DNA of 64,000 bases from Limnanthes douglasii subsp. nivea (taxonomy: Eukaryota; Streptophyta; Magnoliopsida; Brassicales; Limnanthaceae), in the NCBI GenBank assembly GCA_036936605.1, contig JAUPFV010000005.1:158659195-158723194 (forward strand), read 5' to 3'. A model generated the notes under the pieces. That model did not search any database and was not told the origin of the DNA. It worked only from the letters and a program-made list of their open reading frames with translations. The translations under genes and the position numbers were made by a program. Below, one piece after another: positions 36,101 to 47,229 of the stretch (within the stretch, counting starts at the first letter, position 1; every line of letters begins with the position of its first letter).

Positions 36101-36925
36101 TCATATGGCAAGGAAAATCATAATTTACATGAACAGAAAGACGAACCTGCTTCTCCATGTTAAGCATACTGCCATTCTCAGTGTCATAATTCTCAGAATT
36201 CATATCCATTGAGAGATCGACTTCCACTTCTGATGTGGAAGGCTTCATCCTCACCTGCAAGAAACAAGCTAGGTTAATGCGAAAACTGAAACAGATCGAT
36301 CAAGCAGTCTCCAATAAGTAAAGAGAAGCACCTCTTGACATCGTTCATCCATTTCAAAGGGACGCCAATTCGGTCTAAGGGGGAATTGCCAAAGATAAAG
36401 CTGCATTATATTTCAAAACAAAATGCCTTTATTCAATCACATAAGGAAAGCAATTCTAAAGCCTCAATAACAAAGAACAAAAGCAAACAAAACCTTAGCG
36501 TTGGCCTCGATAGAAGGATGGAAGATAACATCTATTTCGCGAACAATTTCGTCTGCTTCTTCTTCCTCATCTGGCTCCGCCATGGGTTCGTCCTGCCTCG
36601 TTACTGGTTCTTTATCAGCTGGTTCAACCGTGAGCTCATGGTGCTTCGTTTCAGGTACTCCCGACGCTTGTGCATCAATTTCCATTTTTACCGCGCCATT
36701 GTGGACAGTAAACGGACATGATCCATCCACGTCTTCGTTCTCTTTCGTTTTAGGAATCGACGGGTTGAATTGCGACCCCTCCACTTTTACAATCAGCTCC
36801 GGTGGTTCCTGTTTCGCGGTCGCCGGGGGTTTAGGCTTCGGTTTGGGCTTCGGGCCCCGGCCAGGCGCGAATTTAGTGGTTCGCGAAGGGGCCTTCGGAA
36901 GTCTGTCTACGTCATCTAGCTCCAT
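30457..36925 (-). CDS. RPC5: RNA polymerase III subunit RPC5 (Sin-like), 13 exons
   Basis: The only intact host gene. Exons (minus strand): 36925-36494, 36400-36332, 36254-36147, 35734-35666, 34889-34734, 34489-34442, 34116-34010, 33912-33841, 32540-32489, 32214-31634, 31218-31009, 30810-30693, 30516-30457. All introns are GT-AG and phases join without a break into 693 codons plus TGA. The N-terminus is basic and proline-rich (KPKPKPKPPATAK), then acidic. The Sin/RPC5 family pattern follows: EIVREIDVIFHPSIEANAK, LYLWQFPLRPNWRPFEMDER, VRMKPSTSEVEVDLSMDM, LHLNPVHAVVQLRPSMEHL. The C-terminus carries two winged-helix-like stretches (LIQGLWTPKTKLLELDSQAA; REVVIRLLCARPDAKLKKAD) and ends AWILRKPK. 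RPC5 is part of the RPC4/RPC5 module of Pol III, which makes tRNA and 5S rRNA in the nucleus. The start is the first ATG, context acaaATGGAG. Confidence 0.93.
33113..33142. repeat. (AT)n microsatellite in RPC5 intron 8
   Basis: A run of about 14 TA dinucleotides lies inside the 1.3-kb intron between exons 8 and 9. Confidence 0.85.
35163..35446. repeat. 145-bp tandem duplication in RPC5 intron 4
   Basis: Two copies (35163-35307 and 35308-35446) share ttaatgattcttcttaaagc and tagatcgct words with a few changes. They lie between exons 4 and 5 and do not affect coding. Confidence 0.88.
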
Positions 36926-37111
36926 TTGTTGCGACTCAGCAAGGTCTCTTTCTCCGAAGGCCGTTTGCTGTAACTTTGGAAGGGTTTAACTCTTAAGGAC
37001 TTGGCTGAGATGGTTTTAAAAGTTCTAAAGAGGGTTTTGGTCTCTTTGTCGTCGATTAAAACTGCTAGGCTAATTGAACCCCTTCCTCTCCATCTAAGGC
37101 TCTTAAAAAGG

Positions 37112-37310
37112 ATAATCTATCAATTTATGGGGTGGATTCCTTTCCATATTATTCCAAATTTTTTGTATCAATTTTATATGTTTCTATTTATTTAAAAAAT
37201 ATTTTGATATAATATTTGTGGTTCATTGATCCATCTAAAAATAATTGATCATTATTTTAAAAAATGGTGATATTATCTAACAATATATCTTTTGTGGACT
37301 AGATATTATA
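37112..37310. repeat. Dispersed repeat upstream of RPC5
   Basis: It is similar in the same orientation to 56836-57040 (shared tcaatttatggggtg, ttccaaat and attttgatataat words). It begins about 190 bp upstream of the RPC5 start, so it may overlap the promoter. Confidence 0.7.
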
Positions 37311-37378
37311 GTGATGGCAAAGGTCAACCTACATTCAACTAAACCCATTTAATAATTTTAAACTGATTCCACGTATAA

Positions 37379-37728
37379 GAGCATATATACATGTTAAAAT
37401 TATATGTTAACTAGTGACACGTAGGATAAAAAGATATGATTTACCTATTTTTTAGCTAACTAATTTGAATGAGCTTTAGTCATATATATCAAAAGATATT
37501 AATCAACGAATAAAATAAAAAAAAAAAGTGGAGGAGAAAAAAAAGGAAAAATAACCGCTAAAATACAATAGATATATCTGCTAACTCGCTCGGAATTTAA
37601 TTAACAAAAATTTCTTCCACGTCATCTAACTTCAATCTTAATACGTTCATTTCATTGGAGTAGATTGTTTAGTGTTTTAACTAAAAATTAAATTAACGCG
37701 TGATTTAACATTTCCGCTGTACATGCTC
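37379..37728. mobile_element. MITE with TAA target duplication
   Basis: A 350-bp element whose left end GAGCATATATACATGTTAAA pairs with the right end ...TGTACATGCTC. It is flanked by taa at 37376-37378 and 37729-37731. A 3-bp TAA/TTA duplication is the habit of PIF/Harbinger (Tourist-like) elements. No coding. Confidence 0.78.
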
Positions 37729-38016
37729 TAACAAGTTGCAGGTCTCGTAGGTTTGCCAGGTTAATGGGCCAGATTTGTAAGTCTGGCAAGTAAACTCAGG
37801 TTACCCACCAGAAGACCCATTTAAAGCACTGTTTATCAAATATTTTATAATATTATTTAAAATTAATTTGTAGGTGTTAATTAAGTCGAATTTCAATAAT
37901 AATTAAGATATGTACGATATAAATGAAATAATTATGTTATTTATTGTATTTTAATTTAAATATTATATTATTTTAATCGAAATTCTATAATCAAGGCAAT
38001 TATATCGTAAAAAATA

Positions 38017-38340
38017 TAATTGTAATATGATTTTGATATTGTTTGATTATATTTAGATATTTAAGATATTTTATTTAATATTAGGTAGATATTAAATAAT
38101 ATATACACATCTAACTGTATTTTGATTATAAATTATTATATATTGAAAATATTTTAGGATTATAAAATAAATAATTTGATTTTCTTAAATAAGATATCGT
38201 AAACAAGATAATTGTAATGTGATTTGATATTGTATGATTATATTTAGATATTTAAGATATTTTATTTAATATTAGGTAGATATTAAATAATATATACTTA
38301 TAAGACATATAATTGTATTTTGATTTTAAATTATTAGCTA
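38017..38340. repeat. 192-bp direct repeat, nearly two copies
   Basis: Copy 1 starts at 38017 and copy 2 at 38209. Both contain tatttagatatttaagatat followed by taggtagatattaaataata. Confidence 0.85.
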
Positions 38341-38550
38341 GTTCTTTAGATTTTCCAAGTTTGAAGTGTATATAAATAGTTTATTGTATTTTCGAACTAT
38401 TAAATTTAAAGTTTTTAGAATTGTATAAGTATATGCATAATCATAAATTACTTTTAAATAACAAAATAAAAATTGAAATTGAAAGATATTTAAAGAACAT
38501 TTAATAAAAAATAAAAGCAAAACAAACAATTTATTAATAATAAAAACCAA

Positions 38551-38990
38551 ACAAGAAAAAAAAAATGAACTATTATGAAAGTAGAACTACAATATGTAAA
38601 ATAAGAAAGTAGAGTTTTATAGAATTTCTTGAATTAGTTGAGAGATTTATAGAGAGATATGTAGTAGATTTGAGAGATTTTGAGTTTGGAGTTTGGGTCT
38701 CCTCACCCATTAAAAAATATCGAAAAAAGTCTGAACTATCCGGACTGCTAGTTTATAAAACTAGCCGATACGGATCCGGACTCTTGTCTGGATGGTCCGG
38801 AATTTTTCTTTTCTTCGAATTTTTTAATTTTTTTTAATGGGTCTCTTCAACTCCAAACTCACAATCTCTCGGATCTACTCTACATATCTCTAAATCTCTC
38901 AACTAGTTCTATAAATTCTATAAAACACTACTTTCTTATTTTACGTATTGTAGTTTTACTTTCTGAATAGTTCGATTTTTTTCGCTAATT
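38551..38990. mobile_element. Foldback MITE with about 150-bp inverted arms
   Basis: The left arm from 38567 (GAACTATTATGAAAGTAGAA...) pairs with the reverse complement of the right arm ending near 38973 (GAACTATTCAGAAAGTAAAA...). Pairing continues to aaactc and cccattaaaaaa next to the loop. The loop (about 38720-38810) holds several tccggac/tccgga words. No coding. Confidence 0.85.
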
Positions 38991-39320
38991 GTTTTATTTG
39001 ATAAAAACACTTAAATAACATTGTGATAACATTATAATAGCTAATTAAGAGCTTCGTATAATTTATCAAGTTATTTACTTGTTGTAGTTATTTCAATTAG
39101 TTCTTTTAATTTTAATTTTATTTGCGATATTAGTTGTTATTAATAAGAACTTAAAGAAGATGAATGATGTTTGTAATAGTTTTTTACTATTTTGTATTTT
39201 AATTTGAAGACATTTGTACAACTCCTGACCCGCAAGAGTATAAAATGTGAACGATTAAATAAACGAAAAAAATTATTTACCTTTTATTATAATAACAACT
39301 ATTAACTATCAAATAATTAT

Positions 39321-39709
39321 AAGATATGATTTTGGTTTAAAAAATAATAAAAAAGACTTGTAATATTTATAACCAAATCACAATAATAATCAAAATGTAA
39401 TAATAAAATGACAAAACCATATAACTTGTAATATTTTACCATCATAAAATATGATTTTGGTTTAAAAAATAATAACATCACTACTACTATTTATGACCAA
39501 GTCATAATAATAATATTCTAAATGTAATATTAAAATTATAACCATAAAACTTGTAATATTTTAACATGATAAGATATGATTTTGGTTTATAACATAATAT
39601 CAACACTTTTAATATATAAAACGAGAACATAATAATAATAATAATAATAATCAAAATGTAATAATAACATTATAACCTTAAAAGTAATATTTAAAATTTT
39701 GGTTTATAA
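39321..39709. repeat. ~125-bp tandem array, left part
   Basis: Units start near 39321, 39446, 39571 and 39693, marked by agatatgattttggttt. The last unit is interrupted by the LINE; the array resumes at 56094. Positions 39698-39709 (tttggtttataa) are the LINE target duplication. Confidence 0.8.
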
Positions 39710-39851
39710 GAAGAAGACATTCAAAAACCAAGAAATGGGCTCCAAGAACCAAGAAATGGGCTTCTTGATTTCAATGCTGTAACCGGAGGGCCTTCTCTAC
39801 ACATCTCCTCATTATCGAAGCAGTCTCAACCCTAGATCTCACTCTTCATCG

Positions 39852-41335
39852 ATGCAGCCACAAAAGCTTGATCTTCCTCTCGAAGAGGAGAAAAACCCTA
39901 AACAATCTTATACTTTACACAATTTCGCTAATCTCTCCTTAGCTAATTTACACAGTTCGATTGATGGTCATCCGATTTCTCAAGAGCGGATATTCGAAAA
40001 TCCGATTTTCGAAGAAGAAGAAACAACACAGAATAAGAAATCTAAAGAAGAATTGGAGATCCAGAGGCAACTCTCAAGGCCTACATATGCAGATGTGCTG
40101 AAAAAAAATAACGAAAGAACATTCTCAGAACCAAACGGAAGAAGCAGTCAAGGATTCGTACATGCAAGAGTCACAAGCGGAGTCGAGGAGGACTACACCT
40201 TCGTAAAATTTGACGAATTAGATAAGCCTAAACAATCTTCTTTAGCTAAATTTACTTTAATTGTGAAATTTTCATATGGATCTCCTTCTGTTATAGACTT
40301 TAGGGTTTACTTGGAAACCTTTAGATTCATAGGAAAATTTAGTATTTTCAAAAGGGACTATAGACACATTTTGTGGAATTTGATTATTAATGATGCTAAA
40401 TGAACTGTTAGAACAATTGGGCAATACTCTTTTAGGATTCTTAGGTAGACCACCGATTTTAACCCCAAACGAGAGTCCCCTTTGACTCCTGTTTGGATCT
40501 CATTTCCCAAAATCCCATAAATTATAACTCAAATATAATCAAACATATTGCAAAGGAAATTAGATTGCCTTTGACAATATGGATACCCAACAAAAATTGT
40601 GCTAGTTACAACCTTTATAAAGCCTGGACAGTAGTGGATACCTCAAGTCCCCTTCCCCAAAGACTTTGGATAAGCTTTGGGGATCGAGACAGATACTAGC
40701 AAGATGTCATTTATAATGACAAACCCGCATATTGTAAAAACTGTAGACACTTAGGACATAAAGAAAATACTTGTAAATCTGAGGAACTGAAATCTAAAAA
40801 CCAACAAATTTCAAGAGAAAATGATAAAAAAGTTAAAGAGAAATGGATTGGCTCAAAAGAAATTTGGATACACCAAAATTTAATATTGAAACCAACACAG
40901 ATCTGCAAACAGAAAAATGATAAATGATAAAGAAAAAACAATTGAAACCCTATAAAAGAGACTGAAACACAACAGCTTGAACCAAAAGAAACTACCAACA
41001 TAAATAACCAACCTTTACAGACAGAAAAATCACCTGAATTTAAAAAGAACAACATGTTAATCTTTAATCAACTTAAACATCCACCTGAAGTCACTGAAAA
41101 AGATATAACGGCTGCAATACATACCATTACCTCAAACAACTCATTTAATATACTAAATTATGAAGAACTAGAAGACATAGTTGAAACAGAACTTGAAACT
41201 AACACACCATTAATTAGAACTAGCTTAAGTCTATCACCAGATGCACATAAACATGATGAACCAAGAACTAACTTAAGCTTACCACAATCACGAGAACAAA
41301 AGAAAACTAAAAAAACACAATTAACAGCCCTATAA
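39852..41335 (+). pseudogene. LINE ORF1
   Basis: It starts at ATG 39852 (MQPQKLDLPLEEEKNPKQSY). A DUF4283-like core follows (LDKPKQSSLAKFTLIVKFSY, FNPKRESPLTPVWISFPKIP) and then an intact CCHC knuckle CKNCRHLGHKENTC near 40735-40775. The stop after INDAK (40401-40403) and later shifts break it. The last part (41054-41335) is hydrophilic. The product would be the RNA-binding ORF1 protein. It is related in layout to the minus-strand fragment at 22726-24110. Confidence 0.8.
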
Positions 41336-41414
41336 GAAGATCTTCAAGAAGTAAAATTCTGATTAAAACAAGAAACACTAAAGGATCAATAGGATCCTCG
41401 AAACAATTTTTAAA

Positions 41415-41659
41415 ATGACCACAGCAATTCTTAATTGGAATGTTAGAGGGATAGGTAATCAAAAAACATTAAGAATAACTAAAAACTTGACTAGGAAGTT
41501 TTCAACTGATATCATAGCTTTACAAGAACCTATGATATCAGTTGATAAAATACAATCTACTTGTTCAAAACTGGGATTCGAATCACACTATGCAAACACC
41601 AATAATAAAATATGGATTTTTTGGAAAAATGACTTTAAAATCAGCATTATAGACTGGTG
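41415..41659 (+). pseudogene. LINE ORF2, endonuclease N-terminus
   Basis: ATG at 41415 begins MTTAILNWNVRGIGNQKTLR, the conserved start of the L1 apurinic-type endonuclease (WNVRG, then LQEP). The domain is cut after codons for SIID by the LTR of E2 at 41655 and continues at 51932. Confidence 0.88.
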
Positions 41660-42028
41660 AGGTTTATTTTTGTTTGAGGGTAATTTTGTCCAGAGTTTTG
41701 TGGTATTTTGAAGGTATTTAATGTTTGGATAGAGTGAAAAGGGAGAATTAAGCTGCCTGGTTGTATTTAATTTTCATTACCCTCATTAAATGAAAGTGGT
41801 TGGGTATTTATACCTTTAATTGTGGGCCACATGGGCTTTCGGGTTGCTTATGGATTCGGGTCAAGTTCAAAGACCCATTAGTTTTAAGCAGGTAGATAAT
41901 TACCTTAGTCATGAAGTGATTAAGTTTTTAGTACATTAGTTCAGTCCATACGGTTCAGTGGGTGGATGTTGTCCGGATTACCCATGTCCGGTTCTCATAA
42001 AGAGTGACAACAAATTCCGGACTCATCA
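41655..42028 (-). repeat. 3' LTR of E2
   Basis: On the plus strand it starts TGGTGAGGTTTATTTTTG and ends CCGGACTCATCA. The minus-strand TATA box is at 41805-41812. Its left 150 bp (R-U5) are clearly diverged from the other four LTR copies, while its right part matches 51702-51926 closely. Confidence 0.95.
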
Positions 42029-42045
42029 GTAGCCCCTTTTTTAGG
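42029..42045 (-). other. Polypurine tract of E2
   Basis: The minus strand reads CCTAAAAAAGGGGCTAC next to the 3' LTR, identical to E1. Confidence 0.88.
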
Positions 42046-42187
42046 TTGTGTTCGAAGGCCTTTGGCAAGACCTAAAAAACAGCTCAGGTGTAATTATAAC
42101 TTTGTCCGGACATTTCGAAAATGTGTAACGACTTTATCCGGACAGACTGAAACCCTTAGAAGCTGAGCAGTTTCACCAGAGATCATA

Positions 42188-42199
42188 GGACACGTGTCC
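42188..42199. promoter_or_regulatory. Perfect G-box palindrome before the antisense ORF of E2
   Basis: GGACACGTGTCC is a 12-bp palindrome containing CACGTG, a target of plant bZIP/bHLH factors. It is 270 bp before the antisense ORF, on the side expected for its promoter. Confidence 0.5.
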
Positions 42200-42363
42200 T
42201 TCTCTGATTCGCCACACCGACCGTTTTTCTCCTAGAATGGCGCTCCCACTTGCTTCAAAAAGCAACTTCTTCATTTAATGTGAATGACATCAGCGCCGCC
42301 TTTAATCATTGCATCTACCCTTTCGAATCCTCCTAGGTATCGAAACATCATCTACCTGATTAG

Positions 42364-42370
42364 TATAAAT
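42364..42370 (+). promoter_or_regulatory. TATA-like box for the antisense ORF of E2
   Basis: TATAAAT lies 105 bp before the ATG at 42469, followed by a CT-rich leader. The aligned site in E1 (near 857) reads tattaat, so it is weaker there. Confidence 0.5.
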
Positions 42371-42468
42371 CAGTTCACTTTTTACTATTTCATTATCTTC
42401 GTTATCTCTAATCTTTCAAACTCCAAAGCTTTCATCTCTTAAAAAACCTTTTCTTTCTGTGTGAGTTT

Positions 42469-45434
42469 ATGTTCACGGCAAGAAACGCTTTGGTAAAATG
42501 TGGGTGGCTTAATTTGTCAGAGTTGGAAAAAGCTGAAAAGGTTGAACGAGAAAGACGCATCGTTGTAGGCCTCCCTGTTTCCCCTGTTAATAAACCAGAC
42601 ACACCAAGCTCAGAGCCTGATCGGGGTTATTCTTTAACTAAGAGTGCTAAACTTATGAGGTTGTTCCAATCCAACCTTTCACCAATCGTTTCAGGCTCAT
42701 CGGTCCAGGAGTCAGAGCCTGTTGTTGAACCAGGGCAGGCAGTCACAAGTTTCAAGAAACCTTCCCCATTTATTGCCATGGGGTCAGATGCTGATATCTT
42801 CCCGGAGAAGCTGGTAGATAGACGAAAGGGTCGTCTGGTTAAAGGGCATGCTGTTGGCACACAGCCTAAACCAAAATCCACGCCTTCGAAATCCGGGGAA
42901 AAAAGTAAAACCACAGGGTCAGAAGCACCCATCAAAACTTCCAAGGACAAGCTGTCCGGACCGGAGGCGACTAGCTCAAGTCTTCAAAAAGAGACCTCCG
43001 GGTCCGAGCCCCAACCGGACTCTAGACACCAAGAGGGAAAGGGTGCTCAACAATCCGAAAGGCCTACTGAGCCAATCACCAGCCCCTCTCTTCCTAAGAC
43101 AGCTGACAACCCCTCCATGGTAATGGAGGATATACTGGAGGATAGCATTGAAGAAGCCCCTTTCGAGACTGACGTCTCCGGGCAAACAAGTGAAATTGAC
43201 ATGGCTAGGAAGAGCAAAGGCAAGGAAAAAGTATGTTTAAAGCACCCGGACCTGCCGGAGTGCCTTGTGGGAAAGGTGGGGCCTTGTTTTCACAAGGTAA
43301 ACGTTAAATACTTGCTAGCCATGCAGAAAATCAAGTACACTTTCATTCACACAGCTGAACTTGGTCGGATAAGAACAAAGTGGGTTATTCCAGAGAATGT
43401 CAAAGTAAGGATCCCAATCGACCCGGAGACACGCATGGATTGTAAGCTCAACGAGATTGTCTTCTATACTGAGCTATTCAAATGGGGACTTAGGTTTCCC
43501 TTGGACCCAGAAATAATCAGATATTTCCATCTAATTAAGCTTTGCCCAAGCCAGTTAAGTCCTAATGCATGGTTCACCCTTATGGCATGTATTATGGCCT
43601 CAAGGCTCTCCAGAATTCCTCTTCCGATGGAGCAATTTGCTGTTGTGGCAATCCTCAGCAGAAATCATCTCATCATTTTCTATCACTTCAACATGGGTGA
43701 CAATTACAAGGTGGTGGATGACTTACTTGATTCAGAGGAAGGCTGGAAGACTCAATTTCTGTTTATCAGCGGTGCTTGGGACAACGGAAAGAAAATTAAA
43801 GCTGGTGTCAACCCAAGCATGCTCACCAGCAGATGGCAAAGTGATGGTAATAATCTCACCAGATACTTCTACTTTTACTTATAATTTTTTTATCTAACTC
43901 TTTTTCCTTTTGCTTTTTGGTAGTGCTGGCCAAGGATTTCAACGATTACCTAGAGGCCGGGCAGACTACTTGTGCCAAGCTGAATGCTTAGGCAGCTGAA
44001 AAATGGGCAAACCATTTCCACAACTGCTTTACCGGAGGCAACTTAGCCAAATCTTATCTGTGGAATACAACGGACCGGAGGGATCTGTCTTGGGAGGAAT
44101 TAACTACTTCACCCCCTCCGGGAGTGATCCTCCAGAAGACAAAGGGAAAGGATGGAAAATTGGCCTTGCCAGGAAGAGCTAAGGCCCCAAGCAAGATGAA
44201 GGGCAAAAATGCCAAGGTCGGGCGAGGTGTGGCAGAGGCCAATCCTACTGAGGTGGAAAAAGCTATCCTAAAAAATCCTGAGGGACAAGGTCAAGGGCAA
44301 ATCGATGATGTCTTACTTTAGGTGGTGGAACACGAGAGCACCAAGGAAGCTGATGGGTATTCAAAGCCTCAAAAGGTCCTTAAAAAGGACAAAAAACGAG
44401 GAGCAGAAGGTGGAGGCCGGGACGCCAAGAGAAAGAAAACTTCCAAAGGAGATGAGGTTTCTCTCCGGGATCCGGAGCCACTACCTCTCGTTGACCCTAC
44501 TGATCCTACGAGAGCAGAAGAGATCCCTGGTGACTTTCGAACCAAAGAGGTTGGAGGAGGGGGTATCAGTATTGATGGTGTCGACATCACCGGGCTTGAC
44601 GGGATTGATCTTTATTTTGAAGGCCTCCCCGGAGATGATTTTGTTGGGCCCTACCACCCTCCAAGCTCTTCGAATACCGTCACATTCAACGGTAAGTCTT
44701 TTTTTGTTTCAAGTGAAAGGGATGTCATTGCTCACTCCATTCTGAGCAATGTCCATCCAATGCTTATTTTGGAAAAGCAAGTACGCAATCAGTGAGCCAT
44801 CATCAACACCCTCAATTCTGACAAAGAGAAACTGTCTAACGATCTTCTTAGTACCAACCAAAATACTGAGGCATTGAGGAAAGAGAATGAGGAGTTGAAG
44901 AAACGCCAGGAGGACTTGGCCAACAGCTTAGCCACTTCGGAAGGAGTTGTCAAAGAACTCCAACTAAAACAATCCGTCCTGGAAAGAGACCTCTTGTCAT
45001 CAAAAGAGGATGTGAAGGCCAAAGATAACACCATTCAGGCCTTAACTAATGACAAGATCTCTCTTGAGAATAAGGTGTCCAAGGCTGAGCAAGAAAAGGC
45101 TGACTTGTAGAGGGATCAGGAGAAAACAATCCAGGCTAGGATGGATGCTTACACTAATGAGGTGATAGATTCTCAGGAGGCAAGGTATGCTGAGGTTAGG
45201 TCAGATATGGTTCTACTATTTCATGAAAAATTTCCGGAGAAGACCTTGGGGGATTTATGGCGATTTGTGGAGTACGAAGACATTCCTCATCATACCATGT
45301 TTGTAGGCGATAAGTAAAACTACTACAGTGAGGACACCAGTGATGAAGAAGAATAGACCAGGGAGAGTCTGGATGATGACCCAAAGAAGAAAAAGCCAAG
45401 TGAGGCTGAGCTATCTTCAAAGGCTCAGTCTTAA
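42469..45434 (+). pseudogene. Spliced antisense ORF of E2 (gypsy-type transposon domain plus coiled coil)
   Basis: Exon 1 (42469-43846) is open for 459 codons. The GT-AG intron is 43847-43923 and exon 2 starts at 43924. The protein begins MFTARNALVKCGWLNLSELE. A Ser/Pro/Lys-rich region follows, then a Transposase_28-like block at residues about 324-368 (EIVFYTELFKWGLRFPLDPE, PNAWFTLMACIMASRLSRIP) and YHFNMGDNYKVVDDLLDSEE. Exon 2 encodes a Lys-rich linker and a long heptad coiled coil (NSDKEKLSNDLL through VSKAEQEKADL). Stops at 43989 (Trp codon in E1), 44319, about 44793, 45108 and 45315 break exon 2; the E1-equivalent end is 45434. The product is unknown. Confidence 0.8.
43847..43923 (+). 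other. Intron of the E2 antisense ORF
   Basis: The 77-bp segment GTAATAATC...TTTTTGGTAG has a T-rich 3' part. It aligns in place with the 80-bp E1 intron. Its removal keeps the reading frame across both sides. Confidence 0.82.
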
Positions 45435-45947
45435 AAGTATCGATTATCTTCTTAATTTTGTTGTGATTGAACCAAAGTCCTTGGATGGCCAAGGCATTTT
45501 TTGTAACCGTGTCCGGTCCTTGTCCGGATAAACCTTTCTTATTTTGACAATTCAAAGTCCTTGGATGGCCAAGGCATTTCGTATGTTTTAATGAGTAATT
45601 TCATTTTGCATAACTCCTACATCGTTTCATGATTTTTTTACTTTTGGTGGCTAATGTTTAAACAGCCCTTAGTTATTTCACAAGTATTTTAAAGTGCAAG
45701 TGTTTAAATTCTCCGATGACCAATGTTTAAGTAGTCACCACTCCACCAATTTAATCCGGTCTGCTATTGATAAAAAAAAATTAGAGAAAGCTTTTAATTG
45801 AAACACTCCGACTTTTTTAAGAAGGCATCAAATTTTATAAAAAAGCCCGGACACCTCATTAAAACCTCCCCGCGCCACCAGGGTAGGAAAGAGTATGCCC
45901 CCAAATATTTACATGAACTGTTAAGCAAGTAAATATTTACATAGTTT

Positions 45948-47039
45948 CTATTCCAAGTACAACCGTAGGTGTTCAATGTTCCAGGGGTGATTCAAAATCC
46001 TTCCATCTTTGTCTTGGAGCCGGTATGTCCCAGGCTTAAGCTTTTCAATGACCACATAGGGTCCTTCCCAAGTTGGAGCCAACTTACCGAACTGCTTCTC
46101 TTTAGTATGTAGGAAAACTTTTCTCAATACATTATCCCCTGGCTGAAAATCCCTTCTCTTAACTTTAGAAGCAAACCTGCTTCTCATCAAACCTTGATAG
46201 TGTGTAACTCTAAGGTGAGCATTAACTCTTTTTTCTTCTATTAAGTCAAGCTGGCCTCTTATTGCCACCTCGTTAGCGTGTTTGGAAAAATTATGAACTC
46301 GAAATGAAGGGAGAGTAGATTCTATGGGAGCTATGGCATCCATCCCATATACTAAGGTAAATGGAGACTCTTGTGTTGCAGCCCCGGGAGTGGTCCGGTA
46401 AGCCCACAAAACTCCTTGCAAATAACTAGGCCATTTTCCAGCAGCCCCTTCTAAATTATTCTTTAGACCTGACAGTATTGTTCTGTTGGCCACTTCGACC
46501 TGACCATTTTCTTGTGGGTGGAAAGGAGAAGAGAAGAAATATTGTATGCCTCTAGAGGCACAGAAACTCTCCATTTCTTTGTTTTCGAACTGTGGCCCAT
46601 TGTCTGTTGTTATCTTTTATGGAATTCCAAATCTGCAACAGATATTGGATAAAATGAATTTTATAACAGCTTTTGATGTCGTACATGCCAATGGGGCTGG
46701 TATTAGCTCAGAAACCGACTCTAAATGGATGGCTGGGATATGAATTTCATTGCTATATCTCTCACATGGGTCACACTTTTTTACCAACTCCCTAGCATCT
46801 TGCATTATGGAGGGCCAATAGTACCCAGCTAACAAAACTCTTCTTGTTAGAGCCCTGAATCCACAGTGAGTTGATCCATCGCCATCATGTAACTCGGAGA
46901 GAACTATTTGAGACTCGTCAACCCCCAAACATTGTAAGAGGGGCTTACTATAAGACTTCTTATAAATAATATCTCTTAGGATGACAAAACCACGAGCCTT
47001 GTACTTTACTTTTCTTGTTATTGATTTTTCCGGAGGCAA
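45948..47039 (-). pseudogene. Integrase of E2, first catalytic Asp deleted
   Basis: The HHCC module is present (HDGDGSTHCG ... CDPCERY). Near 46699 an in-frame gap of about 36 codons against E1 removes the segment with GLDLVGP, so the first catalytic Asp is gone. TDNG and the Glu of NGQVEVAN remain. A stop lies just before the TDNG block (about 46617). The C-terminus is complete (RLQDKDGRILNHPWNIEHLR). The enzyme cannot be active. Confidence 0.9.
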
Positions 47040-47229
47040 GATGCCATCTGAGAGATATTGAAGGAGAGGAAATCTCCAATCTTAAGGTTGTTTTATCTGT
47101 ATATTGAAACTTTCTTCTCCCTTACTTGGATTGATTTGAATGGATGGGCACTCCAGCACATGAATCTAAGGGTAGGACTCAGTATAGGCTATGGTTGCCA
47201 AGGAGTCTGCCAGTATATTTTATGTTCGG

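Noticed and set aside
36335..36989. Plus-strand open frames over RPC5 exons 1-2
   Set aside because: Antisense shadows. The minus-strand frame matches a known protein and splices cleanly.
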